Assembly (NCBI GenBank): GCA_964510205.1
Contig: CAZEBW010000004.1
Coordinates: 1-64,000, forward strand
Source: CAZEBW01 sp964510205
GTDB taxonomy: Bacteria > Chloroflexota > Anaerolineae > VGOG01
Direction of reading: 5' to 3'
Length of the DNA stretch: 64,000 nt
In this document: positions 15,478 through 24,092 of the stretch, one piece after another
Numbering within the stretch: the stretch's first letter is position 1
Layout: each line of letters opens with the position of its first letter
Position numbers and translations under genes: made by a program
Notes under the pieces: generated by a model
What the model was told of the DNA's origin: nothing
The model's input: the letters and a program-made list of their open reading frames with translations, nothing else
Databases searched by the model: none

Positions 15478-16977
15478 TCATGGAAGCGGTGGCAGTAGTA
15501 TCCTATTGATGGTTATGCCCCACTGGTCACTTCTTCGTTCAAGCCCTTCCATTAGTTGCTGGCATGCTGTGGCCTTGTTCGGCGGATCATGTACATCCTG
15601 TTGCCTGTATCCACATAACGCCTCATTCAGGAGCACGGCCATTTCCTGCACGATTTCTTTGTCCCAAATAGTCTTCATGTCGGCTTCGGTCAGTTTTTTC
15701 TTCTTGGTCTTCTTGTGGTTATTCTCACCAGATTCTCTAAAGAAGTGAGGTGCATGAACCGCTTTTTCCTTATTGACCTGGTAGTAAACTACTGGGGCAA
15801 GCTGCAAGACCCCATCTGCTAGTGCGACTTTCTGTTTGGGGCAACGGCATCTCAGCTCCATGGTCGGGATTACAGCTTGAATTTGGCTGTACAAGGGAAG
15901 CTGAAGAATACTTTGACCTTCTTCCAGCACCCTGATTTCGCGACTGTCTCCGATCACAGCAATCCTGTCGGGTGGGACGGTGAAGGTGAACGCCCTGTAT
16001 CCAACGAGCACCAGAAGGACAAGCAAGAGTGGCAAGGCCGTACCCGCGGCAGTCAAGACAACGATGTGCAGTGAACTGCGCACGGAAAGCAGTATGCTCG
16101 CCAGCAGCATCAGTAGTACAATGACCACAAAGCCTGCCAACGCGCTGACAAAGGCGAGCACAGGGCTGGACAGTATTAGGTTGATGGCATCGCGAGCGTA
16201 TGTGAGCAATGTCTCGAGTTGAATAGCAAGCGATGGTGGAGATTGCTCCGCCGCTCCGTCCTTCTCCTGCTCTGACGGCCTCATGCCTTGCGGACTGGCG
16301 TCTCCAGGTGGAAGGGATTCTTCGTCAATGTCCTCTGAGTTCATGGCTAGTCGTTCCGTCGTTTGCTCAGGCATACTCTCTTCACCCTCCTCTTGTTTTT
16401 GCTTCGCCTCTTGGCCTGACGGCTCCGTTTGTACGGGACCAGCTCTTCCACGTCGAAGCGGTCCTCCGCCGGTATCTCCTGAATCCATGGCTACTTGTTG
16501 GTCTCGCAGGATCTTCCGGTATCGTGACTCGACTGTGCGCCTTAGGCGGCGGTCCATGTCCTGCAGCAGTTCCAGGCTGCGTGAACAGGCTTGACTTGCC
16601 TTGAGCCATTTGCCTTGGGCCTCGCACACCGTGGCCAATCCAAAGAGGGCTACTGCTTGACTATGTTTGTCACTCAGAAAGAAGCGAGTGCTCTCTTGAT
16701 ACTTGTTGGCTGCCTCATCCAAGTGTTCCTGAGCGTGAAAGATAGCTGCGAGGTGAATAAGGGCTACCCCTTGAGCATATGAGTCATCCAACATGTCCAA
16801 TTCGAGAGATCCTCTTGCTGATCTAATGCTTTGCTCAGCTATCGATTGGGCTGCTTTGTACCGGCCAGCTCGTCGCAGTTTGTCGGCCTCCTTGTTGAGC
16901 ACGGTACCGCGATTAGTTCGTTCTCTTAGTTGGCGTATGATCTGGTTGGCTTGTCGGTGGTAAGGATCGGATGTCAT
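15478..16977 (-). CDS. TPR-like / two-TM / SPFH-like membrane protein
   Basis: The ATG at 16977 (MTSDPYHRQANQIIR) gives 499 residues; an in-frame start at 17082 would overlap the upstream gene and adds an atypical leader. Residues 1-170 contain TPR-like helical pairs (ALIHLAAIFHAQEHLDEAANKY, AVALFGLATVCEAQGKWLKA). A charged Ser/Glu/Gln-rich linker follows, then two membrane helices (near 265-330). A C-terminal domain beginning FTVPPDRIAVIGDSREIRVL resembles the first strands of an SPFH/band-7 domain. It is the last gene of the leftward array and lies next to a full SPFH protein, so a membrane scaffold role is likely. The function is otherwise unknown. Confidence 0.7.
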   Translation of the reverse strand: MTSDPYHRQANQIIRQLRERTNRGTVLNKEADKLRRAGRYKAAQSIAEQSIRSARGSLELDMLDDSYAQGVALIHLAAIFHAQEHLDEAANKYQESTRFFLSDKHSQAVALFGLATVCEAQGKWLKASQACSRSLELLQDMDRRLRRTVESRYRKILRDQQVAMDSGDTGGGPLRRGRAGPVQTEPSGQEAKQKQEEGEESMPEQTTERLAMNSEDIDEESLPPGDASPQGMRPSEQEKDGAAEQSPPSLAIQLETLLTYARDAINLILSSPVLAFVSALAGFVVIVLLMLLASILLSVRSSLHIVVLTAAGTALPLLLVLLVLVGYRAFTFTVPPDRIAVIGDSREIRVLEEGQSILQLPLYSQIQAVIPTMELRCRCPKQKVALADGVLQLAPVVYYQVNKEKAVHAPHFFRESGENNHKKTKKKKLTEADMKTIWDKEIVQEMAVLLNEALCGYRQQDVHDPPNKATACQQLMEGLERRSDQWGITINRILLPPLP

Positions 16978-17056
16978 TGAAGTCCCCCCATAGAAGGAAA
17001 GCCCACCGGGATGCAGGAGAGTTGGGCCGGATAAACTAAGGTGTTCTGCGATATCG

Positions 17057-18364
17057 CTATGGGCTGCCAGGCGGCAATGCAATCGCTGATCTTATGGATT
17101 GCAGAGTGGCCATCACGTCGGAAGGCAGAAGGATCTTGGTCGCTGGATCGGAGGCCATTTTCTCCAGAGCTTCAATGAAACGCAAGGCTATGAATTGTGG
17201 AATCGGGATGTTCTTAGTCTCCATCTGACGGAAGCCTTCGGTGATGGCTATGATCATTCTAGTTTGAGCTTGTGCTCTGGCAACCTCAATCAGGTTATAT
17301 ACTTCAGCCTGTGCCTCGCCTTCAGTGATGAGGACTTGCTTGCGACTCTCCGCCATGCGCGCTTCCCAGTCTACTTGCCATTTCTTTTGCATTCCTTCCC
17401 TAATTTCCGGAGGCACCTCAATATTCAGCATCTGAAAGCTTATGATAGTGCCTCCCCAGCCTTCGGCTATCTTTCGCAGGGAATCTCGGACACGCTGCTT
17501 GATGTCGCTTTGAGGGAACGTGTTGGGATCCAGTGGGTCAAAGATATCATCCAAGTAACGTTTGCCAATCTCGTCGCGAAGCAGATTCTTGGCTACTTCG
17601 ATAGTGGCGATTTCCCAGTCATAGCTATCGTAGGTAGCTTTGAGGACCGCCTCTCTAGAGAATGGATAGGGCTTCTCTGGGTTCCACACCTTGGCTGGAT
17701 CCTGCGCGATGCGGAATAGAACGCTATAGTGGATGGTCACCGGTATGCCATCTTTGGTTGAGGCATTATCTAGCGTTCCTCTCCTGAACCGTTTCCGTGT
17801 GACGATGACCTTCCTGATACTTTCAAAAGGCTTGGTGCGCACTGCACCGGGCCCCTCAATGCGAGTGAATTTCCCCATCCGCTCGAAGACAACGGCTTGC
17901 TCGTTGCGTATTACGATCAAATTGGCTACCTTGAAGCCGGCGAGTGCGCCTTTGGACTTCACCTCGTCCACTTGGCCATCTTCAACGATGATGTAGCTTC
18001 CCAGGAATAGCTCTCCGGTGACAAAAGAGAGTAAATACCGAAAGCAGTCCCACTGATTGCCGCCCCGGCTGACCAGTATGAGTTGCGAGGCCAGAAACAG
18101 GAGACTGCCTGTTAAGAATAGATAGACAGCCAGCCCCAATACTGCCCCCGTCAGGCCTCTCGTGACGAAGGAGAAGGTCAGAAACACCCCACTTGCAGTG
18201 AAGAATATCGCCAGCGCCACGCCCTTGCTCTGGCCCATCCTGACAAGACACCCAAGGGAGACCACAGCGAGCCATACTAGGCCCCATTTGGGCTCGTGAA
18301 CTACAGAGACTAAAATCAGTAGTGGAAGCAGGGCTACGGACAACACAAGCAAGATCTTCTTCAT
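17057..18364 (-). CDS. SPFH/band-7 (stomatin/prohibitin-like) membrane protein
   Basis: The ATG at 18364 with AAGGAG upstream gives 435 residues. The first 120 form several hydrophobic segments (KKILLVLSVALLPLLILVSV; AIFFTASGVFLTFSFVTRG; AVYLFLTGSLLFLASQLIL). The SPFH domain runs from about 150 (NLIVIRNEQAVVFERMGKF) to about 310 (MLNIEVPPEIREGM), followed by a coiled-coil/flotillin-like helix rich in Ala and Glu (ESRKQVLITEGEAQAEVY). SPFH proteins form ring-like membrane scaffolds that often regulate proteases. Here the neighbours are two CHAT proteases, which makes a protease-scaffold pairing attractive (inference). A 176-bp gap separates it from the gene upstream. Confidence 0.85.
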   Translation of the reverse strand: MKKILLVLSVALLPLLILVSVVHEPKWGLVWLAVVSLGCLVRMGQSKGVALAIFFTASGVFLTFSFVTRGLTGAVLGLAVYLFLTGSLLFLASQLILVSRGGNQWDCFRYLLSFVTGELFLGSYIIVEDGQVDEVKSKGALAGFKVANLIVIRNEQAVVFERMGKFTRIEGPGAVRTKPFESIRKVIVTRKRFRRGTLDNASTKDGIPVTIHYSVLFRIAQDPAKVWNPEKPYPFSREAVLKATYDSYDWEIATIEVAKNLLRDEIGKRYLDDIFDPLDPNTFPQSDIKQRVRDSLRKIAEGWGGTIISFQMLNIEVPPEIREGMQKKWQVDWEARMAESRKQVLITEGEAQAEVYNLIEVARAQAQTRMIIAITEGFRQMETKNIPIPQFIALRFIEALEKMASDPATKILLPSDVMATLQSIRSAIALPPGSP

Positions 18365-18540
18365 AGCACAAGCTCTCCTTGTTTCTGTCAGCACTCTTAA
18401 GGTACGTGAGACTGCCGTCCAGTGCGTTCAACACGAGCTTATCTGACGGCGCCACAGGTATCACCCAGTTTCCATAGATCGAGGCAAAACCAAAAGGCCG
18501 CGGCTCGATATCGAAAACGTTTTGCAATGAGGGTGCTCAC

Positions 18541-20055
18541 TCAGCTCTGGGCGATCAAAATGGGGGAAGCCCAAGTCAAGTCATCCTTATTACGCATTGC
18601 CAGCTCTCGCCGGGCATCCAGCAGTGCCAGTTCAGGGCTGCCGTGCTGGAGCATAGAACGATAGAACGCCAGTGCCATTTCCTTGGCGCTCACTGCCGGC
18701 ACTGACCACCTGTAGCCCAAAACAGACGGCACCCCTGATTGGATAATTCCATCAGCGATACCCAGGTAGTCATCGTCCAGCAAATCAACCGGGCTGCCGG
18801 TACGAGTGCCCTCGCAGCACGTCAGGTGAAACAAACGGGTGTCAGAATCTTCCAACAGCCATCTCAGCTCATTTCCGGTCATTGGCTTTATATTCCCTGA
18901 CCGGTTGCTGTCTTCCCAGAAGAACAATCTGCTCTGTTCCGGAGACCCCTCGTGAAAGACTCCGTGACCAACATAATGCACGATGTGATGCTTACACCCA
19001 CGGAGCATTTCTTGCACTGCACTGTATGTAGCTGCTTCGGTTCTGACATGAGTCAAATCCAACCAGTTCAGTGGCGACAGCAAATCCACCAACTCTTCTC
19101 CGATTTTGTCAATCAGATCAATGCGTGGCTCAGTGTTGGACACGAGCAGTAGAACACGCAGGTTCTCGCCTGAACTGGCGAGACGTCGTATGAGTTCAGC
19201 AGAGATGGGTTCACGCCTCGTCACTACGCCTCGAATTTGGCGGACCATTGGATGGAGCAGTGTAAGGTAATCACCAGCCTCATCGGAAAAGATGAACTCC
19301 AGTGGCAATCCTGCCAGATCTCGGGTGGATTCAAACACGAGGTGCAAGTATTGGTTCATTTGCGTCCTACCGAGTGCTCGGTGATACCCGTTGAGTACCG
19401 CAGAGTGCTGTTCGAACAGCAGGCGGTATAGCTCCCGTCCCACGTCTTTGATCAGAAAGCGGCGGTCTGCTGTGCTCATCATGCGTTCGCTTCCCCAGCG
19501 TGCAAAACGTGGAGCGTCGAGGCTTAGTGGATTGACAGAGGTGTATGTGAAGCGGATGTTGCCACGGCCCCGCACAAGAAGTCGCTGCCCTGGCTCTAGC
19601 GAGATTGTAATTTCGCACTCTTGGCTCGGCTCAAAGACCGGCAATTGCCATTTCAATGACCTACTGATCACGCTATCCATCACTTTAACCACATCTTCTA
19701 TCATGGTCTTTGGGAGGTACTCGGCTACAAGTCGCCGTCCAGTTGCATCAGGTTCCAGGGCGCGCCTCATCGTGTCAGGGGTACCATAGCCGGTGATAAT
19801 GACAATCGGGAGCCCAGGGAATCGTCGTTTAAGCTCAGCAGCTAGATCAAGGCCTTCTAGGTTGCCTTCATCTGTCTCGTCCAAGCGCATGTCAAGTAGG
19901 GCTGCGTCGAAATGCTCTCGGTCAGACAAATCCAGGGCTCGCGCAACACTGGCAGCCGTTTTGGTTGCGTAGCCCTCGTCAATCAAGAGTTGTGAAAGGG
20001 TCACTCGCCAGTCAAACAAATCATCTACGATAAGCACCTGGATTTGTTTAGTCAT
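18541..20055 (-). CDS. Response regulator receiver fused to a CHAT protease domain (1)
   Basis: This encodes 504 residues. The N-terminal receiver (residues 1-135) has LIVDDLFDWR, the phosphoacceptor Asp in AALLDMRLDET, IITGYG and the Lys in YLPKT. A middle region (about 140-310) of unknown fold follows. The C-terminal CHAT (caspase-HetF-associated) domain has HIVHYVGHG with catalytic His at about 364, HLTCCEG with Cys at 413/414, and the closing SVLGYRWSVPAVSAKEMALAFY. The catalytic dyad appears intact. Phosphorylation of the receiver is predicted to switch the protease. It overlaps the upstream kinase gene by 8 bp. The CHAT substrate is unknown. Confidence 0.88.
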   Translation of the reverse strand: MTKQIQVLIVDDLFDWRVTLSQLLIDEGYATKTAASVARALDLSDREHFDAALLDMRLDETDEGNLEGLDLAAELKRRFPGLPIVIITGYGTPDTMRRALEPDATGRRLVAEYLPKTMIEDVVKVMDSVISRSLKWQLPVFEPSQECEITISLEPGQRLLVRGRGNIRFTYTSVNPLSLDAPRFARWGSERMMSTADRRFLIKDVGRELYRLLFEQHSAVLNGYHRALGRTQMNQYLHLVFESTRDLAGLPLEFIFSDEAGDYLTLLHPMVRQIRGVVTRREPISAELIRRLASSGENLRVLLLVSNTEPRIDLIDKIGEELVDLLSPLNWLDLTHVRTEAATYSAVQEMLRGCKHHIVHYVGHGVFHEGSPEQSRLFFWEDSNRSGNIKPMTGNELRWLLEDSDTRLFHLTCCEGTRTGSPVDLLDDDYLGIADGIIQSGVPSVLGYRWSVPAVSAKEMALAFYRSMLQHGSPELALLDARRELAMRNKDDLTWASPILIAQS

Positions 20056-20842
20056 GGCTGCTATCCGTGGGAGTTTCTATGGCTTTGATCACAGGGAGTG
20101 TGATCGCTATCGTCGTGCCGTGGCCAATCTCAGTATGTTTTACACTAATCTCTCCACCAAACCTGGCAAGTATCAAATGCGCTAACCAGAGACCCAGGCC
20201 CTTGTTGGTCCCGGTTGACGGAATCGGACCCTGAAAAAGATCGGCAAGAATGAGTTGCGGTATCCCTGTTCCGTTATCTGCAATCTCTACTCGCACTGTG
20301 TTGTCCGCGTCCACGTACTGGGTATGGATGTCAATATGTCCGGGTTTTTTGCTTGTTGCTTGGATCGAGTTTTCGAGCACCGCCCGGAAAACCTCCGCGA
20401 GCAAGTGGCTATCAGCACGCACGGGAGGGACATCCTCTGGAAAATCAAAACTCACCCGTACTGTCTTGGAAGTGTGGCTAGCAGAAAGTTCTTCCCAGAC
20501 CTCATACAGCAGTGAGTTTACGTCTAAGGGCATAGGCGGCTCACTCGGCTCTCTGAGTACTTCGACGGCGGCACTTAATTCGCTCAAACTGCTAATGGTC
20601 TTTTCTATGGCTGTGACCAGGTCGAGGGCGGCTCTATCGTTGCTATTGATGTATTCCTTAAGACGACCGACTCGAACTCCCAGCAACCCAGTCAAGTTGG
20701 AGAGCTGGTGCAGTAATGCAGCAGAAGCCATCCCCAGTGCAATGAGGCTGGCCTCCTCCCCGTGGCTACGGTTAGGATGTGCACTTTCTTGCGGTAGGGG
20801 TGGATTTGGTCTCTGACTTTCCCGGTCATTTGGTGGACTCAT
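20048..20842 (-). CDS. Soluble histidine kinase without a sensor domain
   Basis: This encodes 264 residues. After a Pro-rich N-terminus, the H-box LHQLSNLTGLLGVRV (His near 45) lies in a helical dimerisation region. The HATPase domain follows with N-box VLENSIQAT, G1 DNGTGIP, the loop GTNKGLGLWLAHLILARFGG (G2) and a final HGTTIAITLPV. There is no membrane helix and no PAS or GAF domain, so it may take its signal from a partner or act as a second phosphodonor or phosphatase in the relay. It is coupled to the downstream receiver-CHAT gene by an 8-bp overlap. Confidence 0.9.
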   Translation of the reverse strand: MSPPNDRESQRPNPPLPQESAHPNRSHGEEASLIALGMASAALLHQLSNLTGLLGVRVGRLKEYINSNDRAALDLVTAIEKTISSLSELSAAVEVLREPSEPPMPLDVNSLLYEVWEELSASHTSKTVRVSFDFPEDVPPVRADSHLLAEVFRAVLENSIQATSKKPGHIDIHTQYVDADNTVRVEIADNGTGIPQLILADLFQGPIPSTGTNKGLGLWLAHLILARFGGEISVKHTEIGHGTTIAITLPVIKAIETPTDSSHD

Positions 20843-20878
20843 TTGTCGGATTCTCCCAAGCGCGGCGCGTCCTTCAGT

Positions 20879-22354
20879 TCACTCCTGATGAATCAAGATA
20901 GGCGACAACCAGGTTGGATCGTTTCTGTCCATAGCGGCCAGCTCGCGCCTTGCGCTCCAGAGGGCGAACTCCGGCCCCCCTTGCTCCAATAAGGACTGGT
21001 AGAAAGCCAACGCCAGCCGACGGGCTCCATCATCTGACACAGGCCAGCGGAAGCCCAGCACCGAGGGTGCGCCGGCCTGCGCGACAGCGTCGGCCAGCCC
21101 AAGGAAATCGTCATCCAGCAAAGCAGCCTGAGCGCCGCTGGCTGTGCCATAGCAACTGCTCATGTACACCAGACGTGCTTCCGAGCGCCTGAGTAGCATC
21201 TTTAGTTCGGTTGCTTTCATCGGCATGACGCCACCTTGCTTATTCTCCTGGGCCCAGAAGTATAGGCTGCTATCTTCAGGGGACTCGGTCCTGTACGAGC
21301 CATGTCCTGCGTAATGTACAATGTCGTAACTGGGCTTCCCCAACTCTGATCTTACGCGCTCATACGTGGCGCGCTCCGTGGGGATGAGTTTAACACTGAC
21401 AGGGATGCAGTCCTGGCTCTTTAAGTACTCGTACAGTGCCTGCGCCTCGGCATCTACGCCGTCTATTGGAGGCTGTGTGTTAGAGGCGATAATCAGAATT
21501 CGCAATTCCTGAGTCAGTGCCAGCAGCGAAGGGGAAATCAGGCTGCGTTTCGGGGTAGCATTGTATAGAAAACGGGCGAGGGGGTGTTGAAGTACCAGGT
21601 ACTCTGGAGGATCATCCGAGCGCATAAATTCCAATGGTAGTCTGAGAAATTCCCTGGGCGTCTCAAAAAGCATTGAAAACGACTGGCTCTTGGCGCGCGC
21701 TTCCACATAGGCTTTTTCGGCTTCAGGGTGCTCAGTAAATATGTCACGCCACAGACTGTGGCCGATCTCCCCAACCTGGAAACGCAAATTGCTCACGTCT
21801 CTTCTGGCGAGTTCTGTCCGCCTTGCATAGCGTTCGAGTGCCACACGCAACACTTTCCACGAGCGCAAGGAACAGACGTGGCGACCGCGCGCCCTGATCA
21901 CCAGAGGCTGTCCGGCTGTGAGTGATAGAGATAGCTGGGTAGCATCACCTGTCTTCTCAAACCTCGGCTTGGTTGCCTCCTGGCGTGCTTTCGCGATAGT
22001 CTCCAGAACTTGTTCAGCCACATCCGGGGTTTTTTCGATGAAGTCAACTACTCCGAGATATCGAATCGCGCGTACAATTTGCTTGGTTCTCGGGTAGCGT
22101 GTGAGCAGGATGACGCGAACCCGCGGATTGAGGGCGCGGAATGCCATCGCCAGGCTCAATCCGCTTTCGTCCTCTTCATCATCTCCGTGCAGGCGCACGT
22201 CAATGAGAGCAAAGTCGAACGGTTCTTGCGTGACAGCAACCAGGGCTTGTTCCTCGTTGGCCGCTGACCGGACGGTGTATCCTTCATCGGAAAGTCGCCC
22301 TGCTAACGTGGTACAGAAATCGGCATGGTCATCTACTATCAGAATCTTGCACAT
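20879..22354 (-). CDS. Response regulator receiver fused to a CHAT protease domain (2)
   Basis: The ATG at 22354 (MCKILIVDDHADFC) gives 491 residues; a longer frame to 22405 overlaps the upstream gene. The receiver has Asp in FALIDVRLHGDDEEDESG, Thr in ILLTRYP and Lys in FIEKTPD. The middle domain is similar in layout to the other REC-CHAT protein (TPREFLRLPLEFM against TRDLAGLPLEFIF). The CHAT domain has IVHYAGHG with His at about 351, YMSSCYGTASG with Cys at about 401, and PSVLGFRWPVSDDGARRLALAFY. Both catalytic residues are present. The two REC-CHAT proteins are diverged paralogues and may cut different substrates. Confidence 0.88.
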   Translation of the reverse strand: MCKILIVDDHADFCTTLAGRLSDEGYTVRSAANEEQALVAVTQEPFDFALIDVRLHGDDEEDESGLSLAMAFRALNPRVRVILLTRYPRTKQIVRAIRYLGVVDFIEKTPDVAEQVLETIAKARQEATKPRFEKTGDATQLSLSLTAGQPLVIRARGRHVCSLRSWKVLRVALERYARRTELARRDVSNLRFQVGEIGHSLWRDIFTEHPEAEKAYVEARAKSQSFSMLFETPREFLRLPLEFMRSDDPPEYLVLQHPLARFLYNATPKRSLISPSLLALTQELRILIIASNTQPPIDGVDAEAQALYEYLKSQDCIPVSVKLIPTERATYERVRSELGKPSYDIVHYAGHGSYRTESPEDSSLYFWAQENKQGGVMPMKATELKMLLRRSEARLVYMSSCYGTASGAQAALLDDDFLGLADAVAQAGAPSVLGFRWPVSDDGARRLALAFYQSLLEQGGPEFALWSARRELAAMDRNDPTWLSPILIHQE

Positions 22355-22394
22355 TGCTACCCTCTTCATCAACTGTCTGATGGGACGCTCCGGG

Positions 22395-23276
22395 TCATCC
22401 AGCATTCCCCCAATTTGCCTGTATGTAACTCGTTGTCGCCTTTACGTCCAGGCTGCGAGTCGAATTGCCAATACGCACCCAGAACTTGTGAACATCGCCC
22501 GTCGCCAGGAACACCGGCTTTGGGCTTTTTTCAATCGCAACGATGCAGACGTGTTTACCATCTATGGGTTCGAAGCGTGTGCGAATGTATGGCATATATT
22601 CTAGACCCACATAGGTCTTGACAATATCCGTCAATGCCAATTGAAACCCATCGGTATTTGGCTTGCGCAGAGTTTGTAAGTCTTTTTCAATACCTAGCAC
22701 CGTGCCATCGTCAGCGACGCCAATGAGTAGGGTCCCACCCTTGCTGTTCAACATTCCTGTGATTGCCACGGCGATCGTTTCCTGCAGGCTCTTGTTAGTT
22801 GTGTTTTTCTTGAAATCCCAGCGGATACTGGACTTGAATTCCACGTGGTCATTTTCACCTTGGGCAATCAAATTGAGTACCGAGCGTTCAAATGCGCGGT
22901 TCACGTACTCCGGCAGTTGGTCTACTTCAGATTTTTCCAGGAAGCCAAACGCTGGTGATACTCCCTCGCGATCAGGTTGAAGGACCTCCCTCACCATCCT
23001 GACGTTTGCATAGCCGGTCAAGATAATGATGGCCACATGGGGGTCCTTCTCTCTGATCTCGCGCATAAGCAAGATGCCATCTTGGTTGTCCTCGTCGGCC
23101 TCGTCCAAGCGCACGTCCAGAACTGCGACGTGAAAACGCTCGGCGTCCAACATTTGCAGAGCCTCAACTCTGCTGGATGCCGAGCGTACTTCATAGCCTT
23201 CGTCTGACAAAAGGCCCGACAATGTTGCGCACACGTCGGGCAGGTCATCTACTACGAGAACGCGACCTTTGTACAT
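22395..23276 (-). CDS. Response regulator receiver fused to an AlbA_2/Schlafen-like domain
   Basis: The ATG at 23276 with AGGAG 5 nt upstream gives 293 residues; the longer open frame to 23468 has an unrelated leader. The receiver is LVVDDLPDVC, Asp in VAVLDVRLDEADED, IILTGYA and Lys in FLEKSE. Residues 140-290 form an AlbA_2 domain: HVEFKSSIRWDF, then ETIAVAITGMLNSKGGTLLIGVADDG, and YIRTRFEPIDGKHVCIVAIEKS. AlbA_2/Schlafen-like domains occur in regulators and in RNA- or tRNA-cleaving defence proteins. Here it is probably the output of the receiver, acting on nucleic acid (inference). Confidence 0.88.
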   Translation of the reverse strand: MYKGRVLVVDDLPDVCATLSGLLSDEGYEVRSASSRVEALQMLDAERFHVAVLDVRLDEADEDNQDGILLMREIREKDPHVAIIILTGYANVRMVREVLQPDREGVSPAFGFLEKSEVDQLPEYVNRAFERSVLNLIAQGENDHVEFKSSIRWDFKKNTTNKSLQETIAVAITGMLNSKGGTLLIGVADDGTVLGIEKDLQTLRKPNTDGFQLALTDIVKTYVGLEYMPYIRTRFEPIDGKHVCIVAIEKSPKPVFLATGDVHKFWVRIGNSTRSLDVKATTSYIQANWGNAG

Positions 23277-23302
23277 GGCACTCCTGCCGATTGCATCTTG
23301 TC

Positions 23303-23704
23303 TTATCGTGCCAACACTTCCTGTACTATCTTGACCAACTCTTCGGTCTGGGTTTTCGGGATATAGTTCGCTACAAGTCTCCGGCCCTGCGTATCTGGCT
23401 CCATTGCCCGTCTCATGGTATCCGGCGTGCCGTAGCCTGTGATCATTACGACTTCGGTAGTGGGCCAATGTTGTTTGATCTCATCCGCCAGGTCCAGCCC
23501 CTCGGTGTTACTCTCGTCCGTCTCGTCCAGGCGCATGTCCAGTACTGCCAGATCAAAATGGCTGGTTTTGAGCAACTCCAATGCCGCAGGCGAAGACTCG
23601 GCAACCTGGACATCGTATCCCGCGTCCTCCAACAAGCCACCGAGCGTCGTGCGCCAATCTAGCAGGTCATCTACCACCAGAATCTTCTGCCGTTTGTTTG
23701 TCAT
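23303..23704 (-). CDS. Single-domain response regulator
   Basis: This 133-residue stand-alone receiver has LVVDDLLDWR (acidic pair), phosphoacceptor Asp in LAVLDMRLDETDE, MITGYG and Lys in NYIPKT. There is no output domain, as in CheY or Spo0F relays. It is much closer to the receiver of the 18541-20055 CHAT protein than to generic receivers: both share GYGTPDTMRRA(L/M)EPD and RRLVA-x-Y-x-PKT. It may carry phosphate between the GAF kinase and the effectors. It overlaps the end of the next gene upstream by 4 bp. Confidence 0.9.
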   Translation of the reverse strand: MTNKRQKILVVDDLLDWRTTLGGLLEDAGYDVQVAESSPAALELLKTSHFDLAVLDMRLDETDESNTEGLDLADEIKQHWPTTEVVMITGYGTPDTMRRAMEPDTQGRRLVANYIPKTQTEELVKIVQEVLAR

Positions 23705-24090
23705 TCTCTTACTCCTTCGTGCTTACCATGGCGATTACGCGGCACCTGTGGAAACAGAATGATCTCCCTGACCTGCTCGAAGAGATCCTCGCTTCCGAAA
23801 GACTTGGCGAAGTAGCGCATGGCTCCCAACCGGTAGGCCGCAAGCGCCTCTTGGGTCGTGGGTTGTACTGTTGTTACGACCACCCGCTTATCAGAGTATT
23901 TCTCAGCGATGACTGCAAGCACGTCCAGGCGGCGGGAGCTTGCGATGACCAGGTCGAACTGATCCGCTTCGAGTTCAGCGAGTGCTGCCTTGGTGTCAGG
24001 CGCAACGACGATTTCAAACTTGTTGAGATCGCTCTTGGCGAACTCAATCCAGCGAGGTTCGTCGTCAATGATCAGAATGCGAGTTTTCAT
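23701..24090 (-). CDS. Degenerate receiver (phosphoacceptor Asp missing)
   Basis: This encodes 129 residues from the ATG at 24090, with AGGAGGT 7 nt upstream. The receiver fold is recognisable (ILIIDDEPRW at the start, VVTTVQP, YFAKS with the conserved Lys), but the segment that should hold the phosphoacceptor reads FDLVIASSRRL where its neighbour has FDLAVLDMRL: the Asp is replaced by Ser. Unlike the other receivers it also has a standard-length loop after that position. It is probably a pseudo-receiver acting by protein contact rather than phosphorylation. Confidence 0.82.
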   Translation of the reverse strand: MKTRILIIDDEPRWIEFAKSDLNKFEIVVAPDTKAALAELEADQFDLVIASSRRLDVLAVIAEKYSDKRVVVTTVQPTTQEALAAYRLGAMRYFAKSFGSEDLFEQVREIILFPQVPRNRHGKHEGVRE

Positions 24091-24092
24091 GA

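Noticed and set aside
17982..18527. Minus-strand frame starting MQNVFDIEPRPFGFASIYGN upstream of the SPFH gene
   Set aside because: The first 50 residues look protein-like and lie in the 176-bp gap, but the frame then overlaps the SPFH gene out of phase and no RBS is clear. It could be a remnant; evidence is too weak to list.
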